The notes beneath the pieces were generated by a model that saw only the letters and a list, made by a program, of their open reading frames with translations, was not told where the DNA came from and searched no databases. The position numbers and the translations under genes were made by a program. A DNA stretch of 32,022 nucleotides from Alphaproteobacteria bacterium. GTDB lineage: Bacteria; Pseudomonadota; Alphaproteobacteria; Micavibrionales; Micavibrionaceae. Below, in pieces: positions 8,253 to 17,366 of the stretch. The DNA is taken from positions 1 to 32,022 of the forward strand of contig JALZUF010000202.1 of assembly GCA_023301785.1 (NCBI GenBank), read 5' to 3'. How positions within the stretch are numbered: position 1 is the first letter of the stretch; every line of letters starts with the position of its first letter.

Positions 8253-9437
8253 ATGTCAAAACAGGCAGAAAATAAAGCGTTACCACCCTTTCACCTCATT
8301 ATTCCTGCGGCTGGATCAGCGAGCCGTATGGGCATGGATATTCCCAAGCCTTACTTGAAGGTCAATGGAACGTCTGTAATACGTCATGCAATCAATAAAT
8401 TCATGAATTACAAGACGTTGCAGAGCGTTTCTATAGCAATCAATGAAACGCATTTGGATCTGTACCATGATGCTATAATAGGACTTGATATGCCTCAGTG
8501 TGTTATCGGTTCTATATCAAGAAAAAATAGTGTTTACAATGCTTTAAAAGATTTATCTAATCTAAAAAATGAGGATATAGTATTGATCCACGATGCGGCG
8601 CGTCCTATGGTTCAAGAGCGAGATATTGAAGCTTTGTTACGGGTCATGGATAAAGTGAGTGCGGCTACGCTTGCAACACCTGTTTCGGATACATTGCTTA
8701 AAGATAATCAGCCTGTATCGCGTGAAGATACGTGGGCAATTCAAACGCCGCAAGCTTTTAAGTATGGTGACCTGATGGCGGCACATGAGAAATTTAAAGA
8801 TGTTAATACCTTCACAGATGACGCGGGGCTTATTCGTGCAATGGGTGGAAAAGTGGAGCTTGTTCCCTCGTCACGTCAGAATATAAAAATTACAACACAG
8901 GATGATCTTATGATGGTGGAGCAAATGATCGCGTCACAAACAGAAACCAGAACAAGTATCGGCTTTGATGTTCATGCGTTTGAAACCGAAAAAACAGATC
9001 GCAAATTGATACTCGGCGGCATTGAGATCGAACATGAATTTGCGTTAACGGGGCATTCTGATGCAGATGTTGTTTTACATACAATCACAGATGCTGTGTT
9101 GGGTAGTATAAATGCGGGTGATATCGGTACACACTTCCCGCCTTCAGATGATCAATGGAAAGATATGAACAGTGCCCATTTTCTCGAAGAAGCGATTAGA
9201 ATGGTGCGCCAGCAAGGTGGCGATGTACGTTTTATTGATGTTGTGGTCATGGCCGAAGCGCCAAAGATTGGCCCGCATCGTCAGGCTATGCAAGATCGGA
9301 TCGCTCAAATTATGGATATACCCGCCTCTCGTATCAGTATTAAAGCCACCACAACAGAAAAACTCGGTTTTACGGGGAGAAAAGAAGGTATTGCGGCGCA
9401 AGCTATTGCCACGGTTAGATTGCCGATAGATAATTAG
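8253..9437 (+). CDS. ispDF: Bifunctional MEP-pathway enzyme IspDF
   Basis: Fusion of 2-C-methyl-D-erythritol 4-phosphate cytidylyltransferase (IspD) and 2-C-methyl-D-erythritol 2,4-cyclodiphosphate synthase (IspF), catalysing two non-consecutive steps of isoprenoid precursor synthesis. The IspD half (about 11-225) has the CTP-binding loop PAAGSASRMG (18-27) with K32, and IHDAARPMV (112-120). The IspF half (about 233-394) has metal ligands D239, H241 and H276 (FDVHAF, VVLHTITDA), and the conserved THFPPSD. The fusion is typical of alphaproteobacteria and supports the taxonomic placement. Length (394 aa) is normal. The Shine-Dalgarno is weak. pgpA begins 3 nt after the stop. Confidence 0.97.
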   Translation: MSKQAENKALPPFHLIIPAAGSASRMGMDIPKPYLKVNGTSVIRHAINKFMNYKTLQSVSIAINETHLDLYHDAIIGLDMPQCVIGSISRKNSVYNALKDLSNLKNEDIVLIHDAARPMVQERDIEALLRVMDKVSAATLATPVSDTLLKDNQPVSREDTWAIQTPQAFKYGDLMAAHEKFKDVNTFTDDAGLIRAMGGKVELVPSSRQNIKITTQDDLMMVEQMIASQTETRTSIGFDVHAFETEKTDRKLILGGIEIEHEFALTGHSDADVVLHTITDAVLGSINAGDIGTHFPPSDDQWKDMNSAHFLEEAIRMVRQQGGDVRFIDVVVMAEAPKIGPHRQAMQDRIAQIMDIPASRISIKATTTEKLGFTGRKEGIAAQAIATVRLPIDN

Positions 9438-9439
9438 AT

Positions 9440-9940
9440 ATGATCAAAATTCGTAATCATGACACGCTTCGCCGTTTAGATTTCAAACATCCCGCCACTT
9501 GGGTGGCAACATGGGGCGGTTGTGGCCTCATGCAACCTGGACCAGGGACTTGGGGAACGATTGGTGGACTGCCTTTCGGCATTATCTTACTTATGTTTGG
9601 CGGTATTCCTGCGCTTGTGATTGCGGCGGCTATTTGCTTTGTTATTGGCCTTTGGGCCTCTAAGCACTTTGAGAAAATGGTGCGTGAAAAAGACTCTGGC
9701 ATGATTGTTATTGATGAAGTTGTCGGCGTTTGGATCGCGATGATCCCTGCTCTGCTCACGCCTGTCTCTATTTTACTGGCATTTGTGCTGTTTCGTTTGT
9801 TTGATATATTCAAGCCCTTCCCAATTAGTTGGCTGGATAAACGCTTAACAGGCCCGTTTGGTGTGATGATCGATGATGTTCTTGCGGGTATTTTTGCCGC
9901 GCTTGTGATGATAGGATTACGATATGTCGGCCTCCAATAG
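9440..9940 (+). CDS. pgpA: Phosphatidylglycerophosphatase A
   Basis: Removes phosphate from phosphatidylglycerophosphate to give phosphatidylglycerol in the inner membrane. The 166-aa protein has the family start GGCGLMQPGPGTWGT (about 27-41), a conserved acidic VIDEVVGVW segment, and several hydrophobic helices (about 45-75, 105-125, 145-163). Length fits the family. It is between ispDF and cinA, the usual alphaproteobacterial neighbourhood, and overlaps cinA by 17 nt, so the genes are very likely translated from one message. No clear ribosome binding site precedes the ATG; re-initiation from ispDF is likely. Confidence 0.92.
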   Translation: MIKIRNHDTLRRLDFKHPATWVATWGGCGLMQPGPGTWGTIGGLPFGIILLMFGGIPALVIAAAICFVIGLWASKHFEKMVREKDSGMIVIDEVVGVWIAMIPALLTPVSILLAFVLFRLFDIFKPFPISWLDKRLTGPFGVMIDDVLAGIFAALVMIGLRYVGLQ

Positions 9941-10415
9941 TGATAATGATCTTGTCGATCAGCTTTTCACGAAGCTAAAGGCAAAAGACTGGAACTTGGT
10001 CACAGCCGAGAGCTGTACAGGCGGTATGATTGCAACGGCGATTACTGATAAATCTGGCTCATCGTCTGTATTTGACCGTGGATATGTGACGTATTCAAAT
10101 CAATCTAAAACTGATTGCTTGGGTGTCCCTGCCATGATGCTTAAGAAGCATGGAGCGGTGAGCATGGAAGTGGCCGAAGAAATGGCTAGAGGCGCGCTGA
10201 AACATAGCGAAGCAAAGGTTTCTATTGCCGTAACAGGTATTGCAGGCCCCAGTGGCGGTACACCACAAAAGCCTGTTGGCCTAGTTTATATAGGTTACGG
10301 TATTAAAGGCGGTATTGTTCAAGCCAAAGCCTTTAATTTTACAGAAATGAATCGCGAAGATATTAGGCTCAATACAACAAAAGAAGCCTTTAAAGTTCTT
10401 TTGTCGATATTGTAG
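9924..10415 (+). CDS. pncC: CinA C-terminal domain protein, nicotinamide-nucleotide amidohydrolase
   Basis: Stand-alone CinA C-terminal (PncC) domain, which deamidates nicotinamide mononucleotide to nicotinic acid mononucleotide in pyridine-nucleotide salvage. The 163-aa protein shows AESCTGG near residue 29, YSNQSK, and VTGIAGPSGG with GLVYIG after it, all hallmark blocks. The N-terminal molybdopterin-like domain of long CinA proteins is absent, which is common. AGGA lies 7 nt before the ATG. The 3' end overlaps the convergent coq10-like gene by 26 nt, leaving no space for a terminator between them. Often annotated simply as cinA. Confidence 0.92.
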   Translation: MSASNSDNDLVDQLFTKLKAKDWNLVTAESCTGGMIATAITDKSGSSSVFDRGYVTYSNQSKTDCLGVPAMMLKKHGAVSMEVAEEMARGALKHSEAKVSIAVTGIAGPSGGTPQKPVGLVYIGYGIKGGIVQAKAFNFTEMNREDIRLNTTKEAFKVLLSIL

Positions 10416-10851
10416 GTTCGCCATAAACTTCACGAGCGCGTGTTTCAAATGCGCCGATCATGCGCTTCACAACTTCGTTGAAGAACATATTGGCAAGTGT
10501 TTGTAATGCCATGTTTTTAAACTCAAAATGCACTGAAAAATCAATGGTGCATGATCCATCTTCATTATCCGTAAATACCCAATGATTGGTTAGGTTTTTA
10601 AGTGGCCCTTGCTGATACTCAATCGATATTTCTTTTGAACGATCTAAGATTACTTTTGATGAAAATTTCTCACGGAAAACTTTGTAGCCGACAATTAGAT
10701 CCGCATAGAAAGTATTATCGTCTTCCCATTTATTAATACGGCTGGCGACGCACCACGGTGCAAATTTGGAATAATCATCAACCGCCGCCACCAGATCAAA
10801 CATCTGCTGTGCACTGTAAGGCAATATTTTTTGTTCAACGTGAGAGAGCAT
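10390..10851 (-). CDS. Coq10/RatA-like START-domain protein
   Basis: A 153-aa single-domain protein of the polyketide cyclase/START family. Bacterial members are called RatA or COQ10-like; mitochondrial Coq10 binds ubiquinone and aids respiration. Visible family features are the opening HVEQKILPYSAQQMFDLVAAVDDY block, FAPWCVASR, and the C-terminal amphipathic helix MFFNEVVKRMIGAFETRA. The E. coli RatA toxin annotation should not be assumed; in alphaproteobacteria next to lipA the ubiquinone role is the more likely reading. AAGG precedes the ATG by 5 nt. It is the last gene of the minus-strand lipA series and overlaps cinA tail to tail. Confidence 0.88.
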   Translation of the reverse strand: MLSHVEQKILPYSAQQMFDLVAAVDDYSKFAPWCVASRINKWEDDNTFYADLIVGYKVFREKFSSKVILDRSKEISIEYQQGPLKNLTNHWVFTDNEDGSCTIDFSVHFEFKNMALQTLANMFFNEVVKRMIGAFETRAREVYGEPTISTKEL

Positions 10852-10861
10852 AATAACCTTT

Positions 10862-11710
10862 TTAATACATCTTAATCATGAGTGCGCCAAGGCAAATTAA
10901 CGCAGCAGTCACAAGCCTTTTTCTTCCAAACCCCTCTTTGAAAAAATAGATACCGATTAATGTTCCAAATATAATAGAAGTTTCTCGCAAGGCGGACACG
11001 ACACCAATCGGTGCATGGTTCATCGCCCATAACACTAGGCCATATCCAAAAATTGACAAGAAAGCTGCTAAGGCACATAAATGCCAACGGTTACGGGCAT
11101 AGGATATTATTTCTTTAGGGCTAAGGTAGAATATCATGACACTCACCAATATGATGCCTTCAATTAAAGACATATAGGTGACATAAGATGCAGCGCTACC
11201 ACTTACGCGGACACCTAAGCCATCAATCAGAGTGTAGGTTACGATACAAACGGCGGTTGCGAGTATAAAAAAGACAGACTTTAAAGTGGCTTCACCTTTT
11301 TGAATACGGCCTGGCAGTATGATCCCTAAGCTAATGAGGATAATCCCTGCCCACACAATTAAAGGTAATTCTTCTCCAACTATAAAGAACGCTAACAAGG
11401 CAACTAACGGTGGTGCCGCCCCTCTGATTAAAGGGTAAGCGTGGCTGAAATCAGAATGTTTGTAGGCATTGGCTAAAAAGATGAAATAAAACACATGAAC
11501 AATGGATGAAACAAGGATGTATGGCCATGCCGCGGACTCAACAACAGGTAAAAAAGGGATTGCAATTAAGCATATTAATCCGCCAAAGAAGCAAATCACA
11601 GTTGTGTCGATTAGCTTGTTTGTACTTGATTTTAAGATAGCGTTCCAGCTGGCGTGGATCAGTGCTGAAAACAGGACAATGAGAGCAACGCCTATGGAAA
11701 TGCTTGCCAT
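10862..11710 (-). CDS. EamA-family (DMT superfamily) permease
   Basis: A 282-aa integral membrane protein with about ten hydrophobic segments arranged as two EamA repeats (about 5-135 and 145-280). The first ends in the GEELPLIVWAGIILISLGI type helix pair. The second ends similarly, with RETSIIFGTLIGIYFFKEGF, the usual 'alternative helix + KE' block of drug/metabolite exporters. Substrate unknown; members export amino acids, metabolites or drugs. It begins 3 nt after the lipA stop and ends 10 nt before the coq10-like gene, so it has been placed inside the usual lipA-coq10 pair and is probably co-transcribed. Confidence 0.85.
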   Translation of the reverse strand: MASISIGVALIVLFSALIHASWNAILKSSTNKLIDTTVICFFGGLICLIAIPFLPVVESAAWPYILVSSIVHVFYFIFLANAYKHSDFSHAYPLIRGAAPPLVALLAFFIVGEELPLIVWAGIILISLGIILPGRIQKGEATLKSVFFILATAVCIVTYTLIDGLGVRVSGSAASYVTYMSLIEGIILVSVMIFYLSPKEIISYARNRWHLCALAAFLSIFGYGLVLWAMNHAPIGVVSALRETSIIFGTLIGIYFFKEGFGRKRLVTAALICLGALMIKMY

Positions 11711-11713
11711 TAA

Positions 11714-12676
11714 TTACTCAGCTGCTTGAGCATGCTTCTCTGCACGAGCTTTACGCAGTTTTTCAAAGTCATCGCCAGCATGGTAGCTTGAGCGTGTCAG
11801 TGGTGTACAAGATGCCATCAAGAACCCTTTATTACGCGCCATTTTTTCTAAGCTTTCAAATTCTTCAGGTGTCCAGAAATGTTCCACGGCGGCGTGTTTT
11901 GGTGTTGGTTGTAGATACTGTCCAATCGTAATGAAATCAATATCGGCGGCGCGCATATCGTCCATGACTTGCGCAATTTCTTCACGTGTTTCACCAAGGC
12001 CAACCATCAGACCAGATTTGGTGAAGATCGAAGGATCAATTTCTTTGACGCGTTGTAATAATCGAAGGCTTCGGAAATATCTCGCACCTGGACGAATTGT
12101 TGGATATAGGCGCGGCACAGTCTCTAGGTTGTGGTTAAACACATCTGGGCGCGCTTCGGCAACGGCGTCAATATCATCCATCTTACCGCGGAAATCACCG
12201 GGTAGAATTTCGATCGTCGTGTTCGGCGCTTTGAAACGTATGGCAGCAATAGTTTTGATAAAATGATCCGCGCCACTGTCTTTCAGGTCATCACGGTCAA
12301 CGGATGTCACCACAACGTGGTTAAGCCCCATTTTCTCAACGGCAACACCAATTTTAAGCGGCTCATACTTATCAAGCTCATCAGGTTTGCCTGTGGCAAC
12401 ATTACAGAATGAACAGGCGCGCGTACAAACTTCGCCCATAATCATAAAGGTTGCGTGCTTTTTATCCCAGCATTCGCCAATATTTGGGCATCCCGCTTCT
12501 TCACAAACGGTGGTTAGCTTCATACCTTTAACAAGGTCGAGCGTTTCTTTATAAGTCTTCCCCTGCCCAGCCTTTACGCGGATCCACGAAGGCTTCTTAC
12601 CCATCGGACGATCTTCACGTTTTTGCTTCTCAGGGTGCCGCTTTGCGCGGTCTAAAAGTTCTGTATTATATGTCAT
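11714..12676 (-). CDS. lipA: Lipoyl synthase
   Basis: Radical-SAM enzyme that inserts two sulfurs into octanoyl groups on lipoyl domains. The 320-aa protein has the auxiliary cluster cysteines C58, C63 and C69 ([12 protein letters not shown]) and the radical-SAM cysteines C84, C88 and C91 (CTRACSFC); the terminal RSSYHAG motif contains the serine that ligates the auxiliary cluster. Length is normal. Its targets, the lipoyl domains of PdhB and AceF, are encoded upstream in the same direction, so cofactor synthesis and apo-enzyme may be co-expressed. No lipB is in the window. Call is secure. Confidence 0.97.
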   Translation of the reverse strand: MTYNTELLDRAKRHPEKQKREDRPMGKKPSWIRVKAGQGKTYKETLDLVKGMKLTTVCEEAGCPNIGECWDKKHATFMIMGEVCTRACSFCNVATGKPDELDKYEPLKIGVAVEKMGLNHVVVTSVDRDDLKDSGADHFIKTIAAIRFKAPNTTIEILPGDFRGKMDDIDAVAEARPDVFNHNLETVPRLYPTIRPGARYFRSLRLLQRVKEIDPSIFTKSGLMVGLGETREEIAQVMDDMRAADIDFITIGQYLQPTPKHAAVEHFWTPEEFESLEKMARNKGFLMASCTPLTRSSYHAGDDFEKLRKARAEKHAQAAE

Positions 12677-12749
12677 GTGTGCAAATTAGGGATGTTTTAC
12701 AAAAATTTCAACAAAAACCCGCTTTCATTGGTTTATGTTTATAAGCTGA

Positions 12750-13586
12750 CTATTTTTCAGGCTCAGCTGTTTCTTCAAAATCATCCATGACCTTATCGTG
12801 TAAGCGATCAGTATTGACGAAAACTTCACGTTTTTTCTTTGGTTTGGGCGGCGCGCTTTTTTCTTTTTCTTCGCGATGTTTTTTAATGGTATCCCTATCT
12901 GGGTTCTCACGCATCTTTTCAACATCAGCTTCGCCCATATCTTCAACAACGCCCTCAACATTATCGACAGGGTCATCTGAAAAACTGTCATACCTGTCTT
13001 CTTCCATATAATGAGATTCTTCTTTTCGGCGCTCACTAACGGTTTTATTATCTAATTGGCTCGCATCAGCGCCTAATTGATCGCCGATAACAACCTGCAT
13101 TGAATCTTCTTTTATACGCGTACGCACTTCATTAAATGCTTTCATAAAACGATATGGATCGGAAATAGCAGGCAATTTAATATCTTCGATAAAGCGCGCA
13201 TCAAGGAAAATGAAGCCATAATTAAAAATACGCCCTAGTAAGCCGTTGTTAATGCTGGCTGATTTAACCTCTTCCAAATCAATCTCACGAACATCAACCC
13301 AGAACATACCGCGTTTAAAGATACAGCGCTGTGTTGTTAGGCCAAGCTCAGTGCTAATAAAGGAAATATATTTGTAAACAAAAATACCCAAACCAACCGT
13401 AAGTGACAGAATAAAGATAAAGCTTCCTATTTTATTAAACGCACCGCTAAAAAGCTGGTTGATGAATCCGCCAAAGAAACCAAGGGCAAGAAGCCATGCG
13501 ATGCCTTGTACAAGATATATCCAATGCAGCCGCGCAATACCAAGCAGCTTTTCATCAGGACTAACGATTTTATTAATAAAGGCCAT
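12750..13586 (-). CDS. Bacterial PH-domain membrane protein with charged C-terminal tail
   Basis: A 278-aa protein with two membrane helices (about 22-44 and 53-73), followed by a bacterial PH-type domain (about 75-160; LTTQRCIFKRG, then VREIDLEEVKSA, typical of the YdbS/DUF304 class). A long, highly charged, probably disordered tail (about 165-278) is rich in E, K, D and R, with a PPKPKKKREV stretch. The tail is longer than in most family members and its role is unknown. AAAGGA lies 7 nt before the ATG, within a short hairpin (ATCCT/AGGAT, 13593-13605). It sits between lpdA and lipA and is probably in their operon; a direct role in PDH function cannot be claimed. Confidence 0.75.
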   Translation of the reverse strand: MAFINKIVSPDEKLLGIARLHWIYLVQGIAWLLALGFFGGFINQLFSGAFNKIGSFIFILSLTVGLGIFVYKYISFISTELGLTTQRCIFKRGMFWVDVREIDLEEVKSASINNGLLGRIFNYGFIFLDARFIEDIKLPAISDPYRFMKAFNEVRTRIKEDSMQVVIGDQLGADASQLDNKTVSERRKEESHYMEEDRYDSFSDDPVDNVEGVVEDMGEADVEKMRENPDRDTIKKHREEKEKSAPPKPKKKREVFVNTDRLHDKVMDDFEETAEPEK

Positions 13587-13646
13587 ATACTTATCCTTTC
13601 AGGATCGTGTCAAACCACCAACACTTTCAACAGGAAATAATTCCTT

Positions 13647-15050
13647 CTAAAAGTGAATAACTTTACCGTATGCGTCTAGGACGCTCTCGTGCATCATTTC
13701 GCTTAGGGTTGGGTGTGGGAAGATGGTGTGCATATAGTCTGCTTCGACGAGCTCGGCTGTTTTACCGACCACATACCCTTGGATCATTTCGGTGACTTCT
13801 GCGCCTATCATGTGCGCGCCTAATAATTCACCAGTCTTTTCATCAAAGATTGTCTTCACCATGCCTTCTGGTTCGCCCAGCGCAATGGCTTTCCCGTTCC
13901 CCATGAATGGGAAACGTCCAACTTTTAACTTATGCCCCGCCTCTTTCGCGGCGGCTTCGGTTAAGCCGACACTCGCCACTTGTGGCATACAATATGTACA
14001 CCCTGGGATGTTGGTCTTATTTATGGGGTGTACGTCTTTTTTACCTGCTATTTTTTCAATGCAGATCACGCCTTCATGGGAAGCTTTGTGTGCCAACCAA
14101 GGCGCGCCACAAACATCACCAATGGCGTAAATGCCCGCCTCTCCTGTTTTCATGTAACCATCAGTCACAATATGCCCACGATCAAGCTTCACGCCCTTAA
14201 CATTCTCAATGCCGATTTCTTCAGTATTGGCAACAATACCAACAGCCATAATGACGCGATCAACTTTGATCTTTTCAATCTTACCGCCCTTTTCAATACG
14301 AACAGTGACATCGTTTTTGCCTTTTTCCATCTTCGTGGTTTTAGCACCAGTGATGATTTTCATGCCTTGTTTCTCAAACTGTTTTTGAGCAAAGGCAGAG
14401 ATTTCAGCATCTTCAACGGGCATCACACGATCCATCATTTCAACAACGGTCACTTCCGCGCCCATATTGCGATAGAAGCTGGCGAATTCAATGCCGATTG
14501 CACCAGAGCCAACCACTAAGAGTGATTTAGGCATCTCGGTCGGTACCATCGCTTCTTTGTATGTCCAGATTAACTTGCCATCTGGTTCCATTCCTGGGAT
14601 TTGTCTGGCACGTGCGCCAGTGGCGATTATGATATTTTTGCCTGTAAGGTCGGCTATCTTCTTTTTGTTTTTCGTAACGCTCAGTTTGCCTTTGCCTTCT
14701 AATTTAGCAAAACCATCAAAGACGGTAACTTTATTCTTCTTGAGTAAGTGACCAATACCACCAGATAATTGCGTCGCAACGCCTCTTGAACGTTCAACTA
14801 CTTTCTTAAGATTAAACGAGAACTCCTTGATTTCAAATCCATAATTGCTTGCGTGATTAAGGAGGTGATGAATTTCACTGGACCGTAAAAGCGCCTTTGT
14901 TGGAATACAACCCCAGTTGAGGCAAATACCGCCAAGATGGTTGGCCTCAACGAGGGCAACTTTCATCCCAAGCTGTGACGCGCGTATTGCCGCAACATAA
15001 CCACCGGGGCCACCACCCATTACAATCACATCAAAATTTGTATTACTCAT
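13647..15050 (-). CDS. lpdA: Dihydrolipoyl dehydrogenase (E3)
   Basis: Flavoenzyme that re-oxidises dihydrolipoyl groups of 2-oxo-acid dehydrogenases with NAD. The 467-aa protein has the FAD-binding GGGPGGY (12-18), the redox disulfide C43/C48 in GGICLNWGCIPTK, the NAD-binding GSGAIGIEF (about 180), a second FAD contact (YAIGDVCG) and the C-terminal HTIFPHPTLSE with the catalytic His-Glu pair. All catalytic residues are present. It follows the PiT-like gene with a 15-nt gap. The location makes it the E3 of the pyruvate dehydrogenase complex. Confidence 0.96.
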   Translation of the reverse strand: MSNTNFDVIVMGGGPGGYVAAIRASQLGMKVALVEANHLGGICLNWGCIPTKALLRSSEIHHLLNHASNYGFEIKEFSFNLKKVVERSRGVATQLSGGIGHLLKKNKVTVFDGFAKLEGKGKLSVTKNKKKIADLTGKNIIIATGARARQIPGMEPDGKLIWTYKEAMVPTEMPKSLLVVGSGAIGIEFASFYRNMGAEVTVVEMMDRVMPVEDAEISAFAQKQFEKQGMKIITGAKTTKMEKGKNDVTVRIEKGGKIEKIKVDRVIMAVGIVANTEEIGIENVKGVKLDRGHIVTDGYMKTGEAGIYAIGDVCGAPWLAHKASHEGVICIEKIAGKKDVHPINKTNIPGCTYCMPQVASVGLTEAAAKEAGHKLKVGRFPFMGNGKAIALGEPEGMVKTIFDEKTGELLGAHMIGAEVTEMIQGYVVGKTAELVEADYMHTIFPHPTLSEMMHESVLDAYGKVIHF

Positions 15051-15065
15051 AGTTCTTAAAACTCC

Positions 15066-16037
15066 TTAAGGGGCTTCTCCGCCGTTAATAAAGTAATGAA
15101 TGGATAGAACCATAGCTACGGAAATAGCCAAGCCAACCATCATCTTGACGAAATCTTTTCCAATTAATGGGAAGACATAGCCTAATTTGTATTCTTTACG
15201 ATGCACTGTCGCAATCGCTAGTTCACGACCTGTTAAGAGACCCACAAACACCCAAGTCGTCGACATAGGGATGTTATTTAAGTCTTTAAAGAAAATCAGT
15301 AAGCAAGCATAAACAAGGTCGATAACTGTGGCAGAACGCATGAAGCGCGAGCCTGTTTTTTCCAAAATAATCTTTTGGATCTTACCACCTTGTGTTTTAA
15401 AGATAACAGCCAGCCAGAAAACTAAAACAAAGATAACACCGCCTAGAAGCTCAATCGGTAGTTGTCTTGGCAAGTAAACAGCAATGTTCGCCATATCGTG
15501 ACTAAGCCATGAAAACCATAGAAACCCAGTTGCACACCATTGCGCCGTACGCCAATAACGGCGGTGTTGTTTTTTAACAGTGTTGAACTTTTCGTTGATA
15601 AACTTAGATAAGACAATCCAGATCAAATAGGCTGTGATTGCTGCAACCCCGTAACCAACAATACTTTTTACAAGCATTTTCTCTAGGACTATGGAGGACG
15701 CAAAAACTGATAAGACTAAGAATGTTGTTGAAACAGGGATACCTACACGGGTTAATAACACCAGTACAGCAGGCGCCGCAGCGTGATACCATTGAAGCTC
15801 AATCGGTGGAATACGATCCAATCGGCCATAAGAAATGTCTCCATCGTTTGTGTACCAGCCATAAACAAGGGTGAATGTTAAAACACCACTGGCCGCGAGC
15901 CATAGAACCCACCATTTAAAGACGCGATTATTCGACGCAATAAACGTTCCTAAGGTTTGAACAGAATCGTTTCCAATCACGGCATAAGCCGCCAGCAAGA
16001 AGCCAACAATGGCGTAAAGTACGGGTAATTCAATCAT
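15066..16037 (-). CDS. PiT-family-like (phosphate/anion) permease
   Basis: A 323-aa membrane protein with about nine to ten hydrophobic segments. It shows the two inverted half-repeats of PiT transporters in degenerate form. The first half has GNDSVQTLGTFIAS (22-35), resembling the PiT GANDVANAxG block, and IPVSTT (100-105). The second has SHDMANIAVYLP (179-190) and IPMSTTWVFVGLLTG (256-270). PiT proteins are cation-coupled phosphate or sulfate importers. The match is by motif only, and both ND/DMAN sites differ from the consensus, so the substrate may differ. It is placed between aceF (21-nt gap) and lpdA (15-nt gap), an unusual place for a transporter, with no sign of its own promoter. Confidence 0.72.
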   Translation of the reverse strand: MIELPVLYAIVGFLLAAYAVIGNDSVQTLGTFIASNNRVFKWWVLWLAASGVLTFTLVYGWYTNDGDISYGRLDRIPPIELQWYHAAAPAVLVLLTRVGIPVSTTFLVLSVFASSIVLEKMLVKSIVGYGVAAITAYLIWIVLSKFINEKFNTVKKQHRRYWRTAQWCATGFLWFSWLSHDMANIAVYLPRQLPIELLGGVIFVLVFWLAVIFKTQGGKIQKIILEKTGSRFMRSATVIDLVYACLLIFFKDLNNIPMSTTWVFVGLLTGRELAIATVHRKEYKLGYVFPLIGKDFVKMMVGLAISVAMVLSIHYFINGGEAP

Positions 16038-16058
16038 AATTTAATCCTTTGATTATAA

Positions 16059-17366
16059 TTAAAGCAGCATCGCTGCTGGGTTTTCAATGTAGGTTTTTAG
16101 TATTTGAAGGTATTCGGCGCCTACGGCTCCATCGACGGCGCGATGGTCAACGGAAAGCGTACAGGTCATAAACGTCCCTATTTTAACTTCACCATCTGCT
16201 ACATAGGGTTTTTGTGCCCCTGCGCCAACAGCCAAGATACAGGCCTGTGGTGGGTTTATAATGGCTTTGAAATCTTTTATGCCAAACATACCGAGGTTTG
16301 ATACGCTGAACGTTCCGCCCATGAACTCCTCGGGCTTAAGCTTTCCTTCACGCGCACGACCTGCAAGATCTTTAACTTCCGCAGAAATATCTTTAAGGCC
16401 TTTATTCTCAGCTTGTTTAACAATAGGCGTGATCAAGCCGTTTGGCGTTGAAACAGCAACTGAGATATCAGAGTGAATAAATTGACGCACCGCATCATCT
16501 GTCCATGAAACATTAGCGGCAGGGTAAGCTTTAAGTGCATTCGCACAAGCTTTTACGACAAAATCATTTACAGAGAGCTTGTAAGCGTTGTCTTTAAGCT
16601 TAGCGCCCTGTTCATTCATGATCTTACGTGTACGCATTAACTCATCAATTTGACATTCAATCGTCAGGTAGAAATGCGGCACAGTTGATTTAGATTCAAC
16701 TAAGCGTGACGCAGTTATTTTCTTAATGTTATTGTTTGGAATTTCACTGTAAACCATTCCAAATTCATTGATTTTTTGATCACCCGTTGGTTGCGGCACG
16801 TTTGTTGAAGCGCCAACTTGCGGTGCAGATGCTCCACCCCCAGAATTTGCATTGAAACTTTCAATATCAGCCTTAACAATACGGCCACGTGGACCAGACC
16901 CCGTAACATTGGCCAAATCAATATCTTTATCTGCCGCAATACGGCGTGCTAATGGCGATGCATAAACACGATTGCCTGATTTTGTGTTTGGTGTCGAAGA
17001 TGCTGGAGCTTGTGGCGCAGTGGCCACTTTTTCTGCTGGTGCGGCTTCTTTAGGCTTAGCCTCAGGTGTTGGCGTTGTTGCACCACCTTCATTAATGACG
17101 GCATCCATATCATTGTCGTTTTCACCGTCTTCTAGAAGAACGGCAATCAGTTGGTTTACTTTTACCCCTTCAGTCCCCGCAGGAACAAGGATTTTACCCA
17201 TAGTGCCCTCATCCACCGCCTCAACTTCCATTGTGGCTTTGTCGGTTTCAATTTCGGCGATAACATCACCAGATTCAACGGTATCTCCTTCGGATTTATG
17301 CCATTTGGCTAAATTTCCTTCAGTCATTGTCGGTGACAAGGCGGGCATTAATACTTTAATCGGCAT
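16059..17366 (-). CDS. aceF: Pyruvate dehydrogenase E2, dihydrolipoamide acetyltransferase
   Basis: Core acetyltransferase of the PDH complex (435 aa). One N-terminal lipoyl domain (1-80, lipoyl lysine K43 in ETDKATMEV) is followed by a Pro/Ala/Thr linker, the E3-binding domain ([16 protein letters not shown] and GSGPRGRI) and the catalytic domain with DHRAVDGA near the C-terminus. Start: the ATG at 17366 has GAGG 6 nt upstream and begins [12 protein letters not shown], as in the family. A further upstream ATG at 17387 would add seven residues (MLRKRSA) but has no ribosome binding site. With the chosen start it overlaps pdhB by 11 nt. Also called pdhC. Confidence 0.96.
   Translation of the reverse strand: MPIKVLMPALSPTMTEGNLAKWHKSEGDTVESGDVIAEIETDKATMEVEAVDEGTMGKILVPAGTEGVKVNQLIAVLLEDGENDNDMDAVINEGGATTPTPEAKPKEAAPAEKVATAPQAPASSTPNTKSGNRVYASPLARRIAADKDIDLANVTGSGPRGRIVKADIESFNANSGGGASAPQVGASTNVPQPTGDQKINEFGMVYSEIPNNNIKKITASRLVESKSTVPHFYLTIECQIDELMRTRKIMNEQGAKLKDNAYKLSVNDFVVKACANALKAYPAANVSWTDDAVRQFIHSDISVAVSTPNGLITPIVKQAENKGLKDISAEVKDLAGRAREGKLKPEEFMGGTFSVSNLGMFGIKDFKAIINPPQACILAVGAGAQKPYVADGEVKIGTFMTCTLSVDHRAVDGAVGAEYLQILKTYIENPAAMLL

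Noticed and set aside
12725-13036. 103-codon minus-strand frame inside the PH-domain gene
   Set aside because: Overlaps the charged tail of the real gene in another frame; its Lys-rich composition simply reflects the same codons.
13585-13616. TTGACA followed at 17 nt by GTATAT before the PH-domain gene
   Set aside because: The -10 would overlap the start codon and put the transcript start inside the gene, while a good ribosome binding site upstream shows translation from a longer message.
13980-14519. Long plus-strand open frame (179 codons) within the lpdA region
   Set aside because: It is antisense to a fully conserved lpdA with all catalytic residues; its product shows no domain, signal or ribosome binding site.
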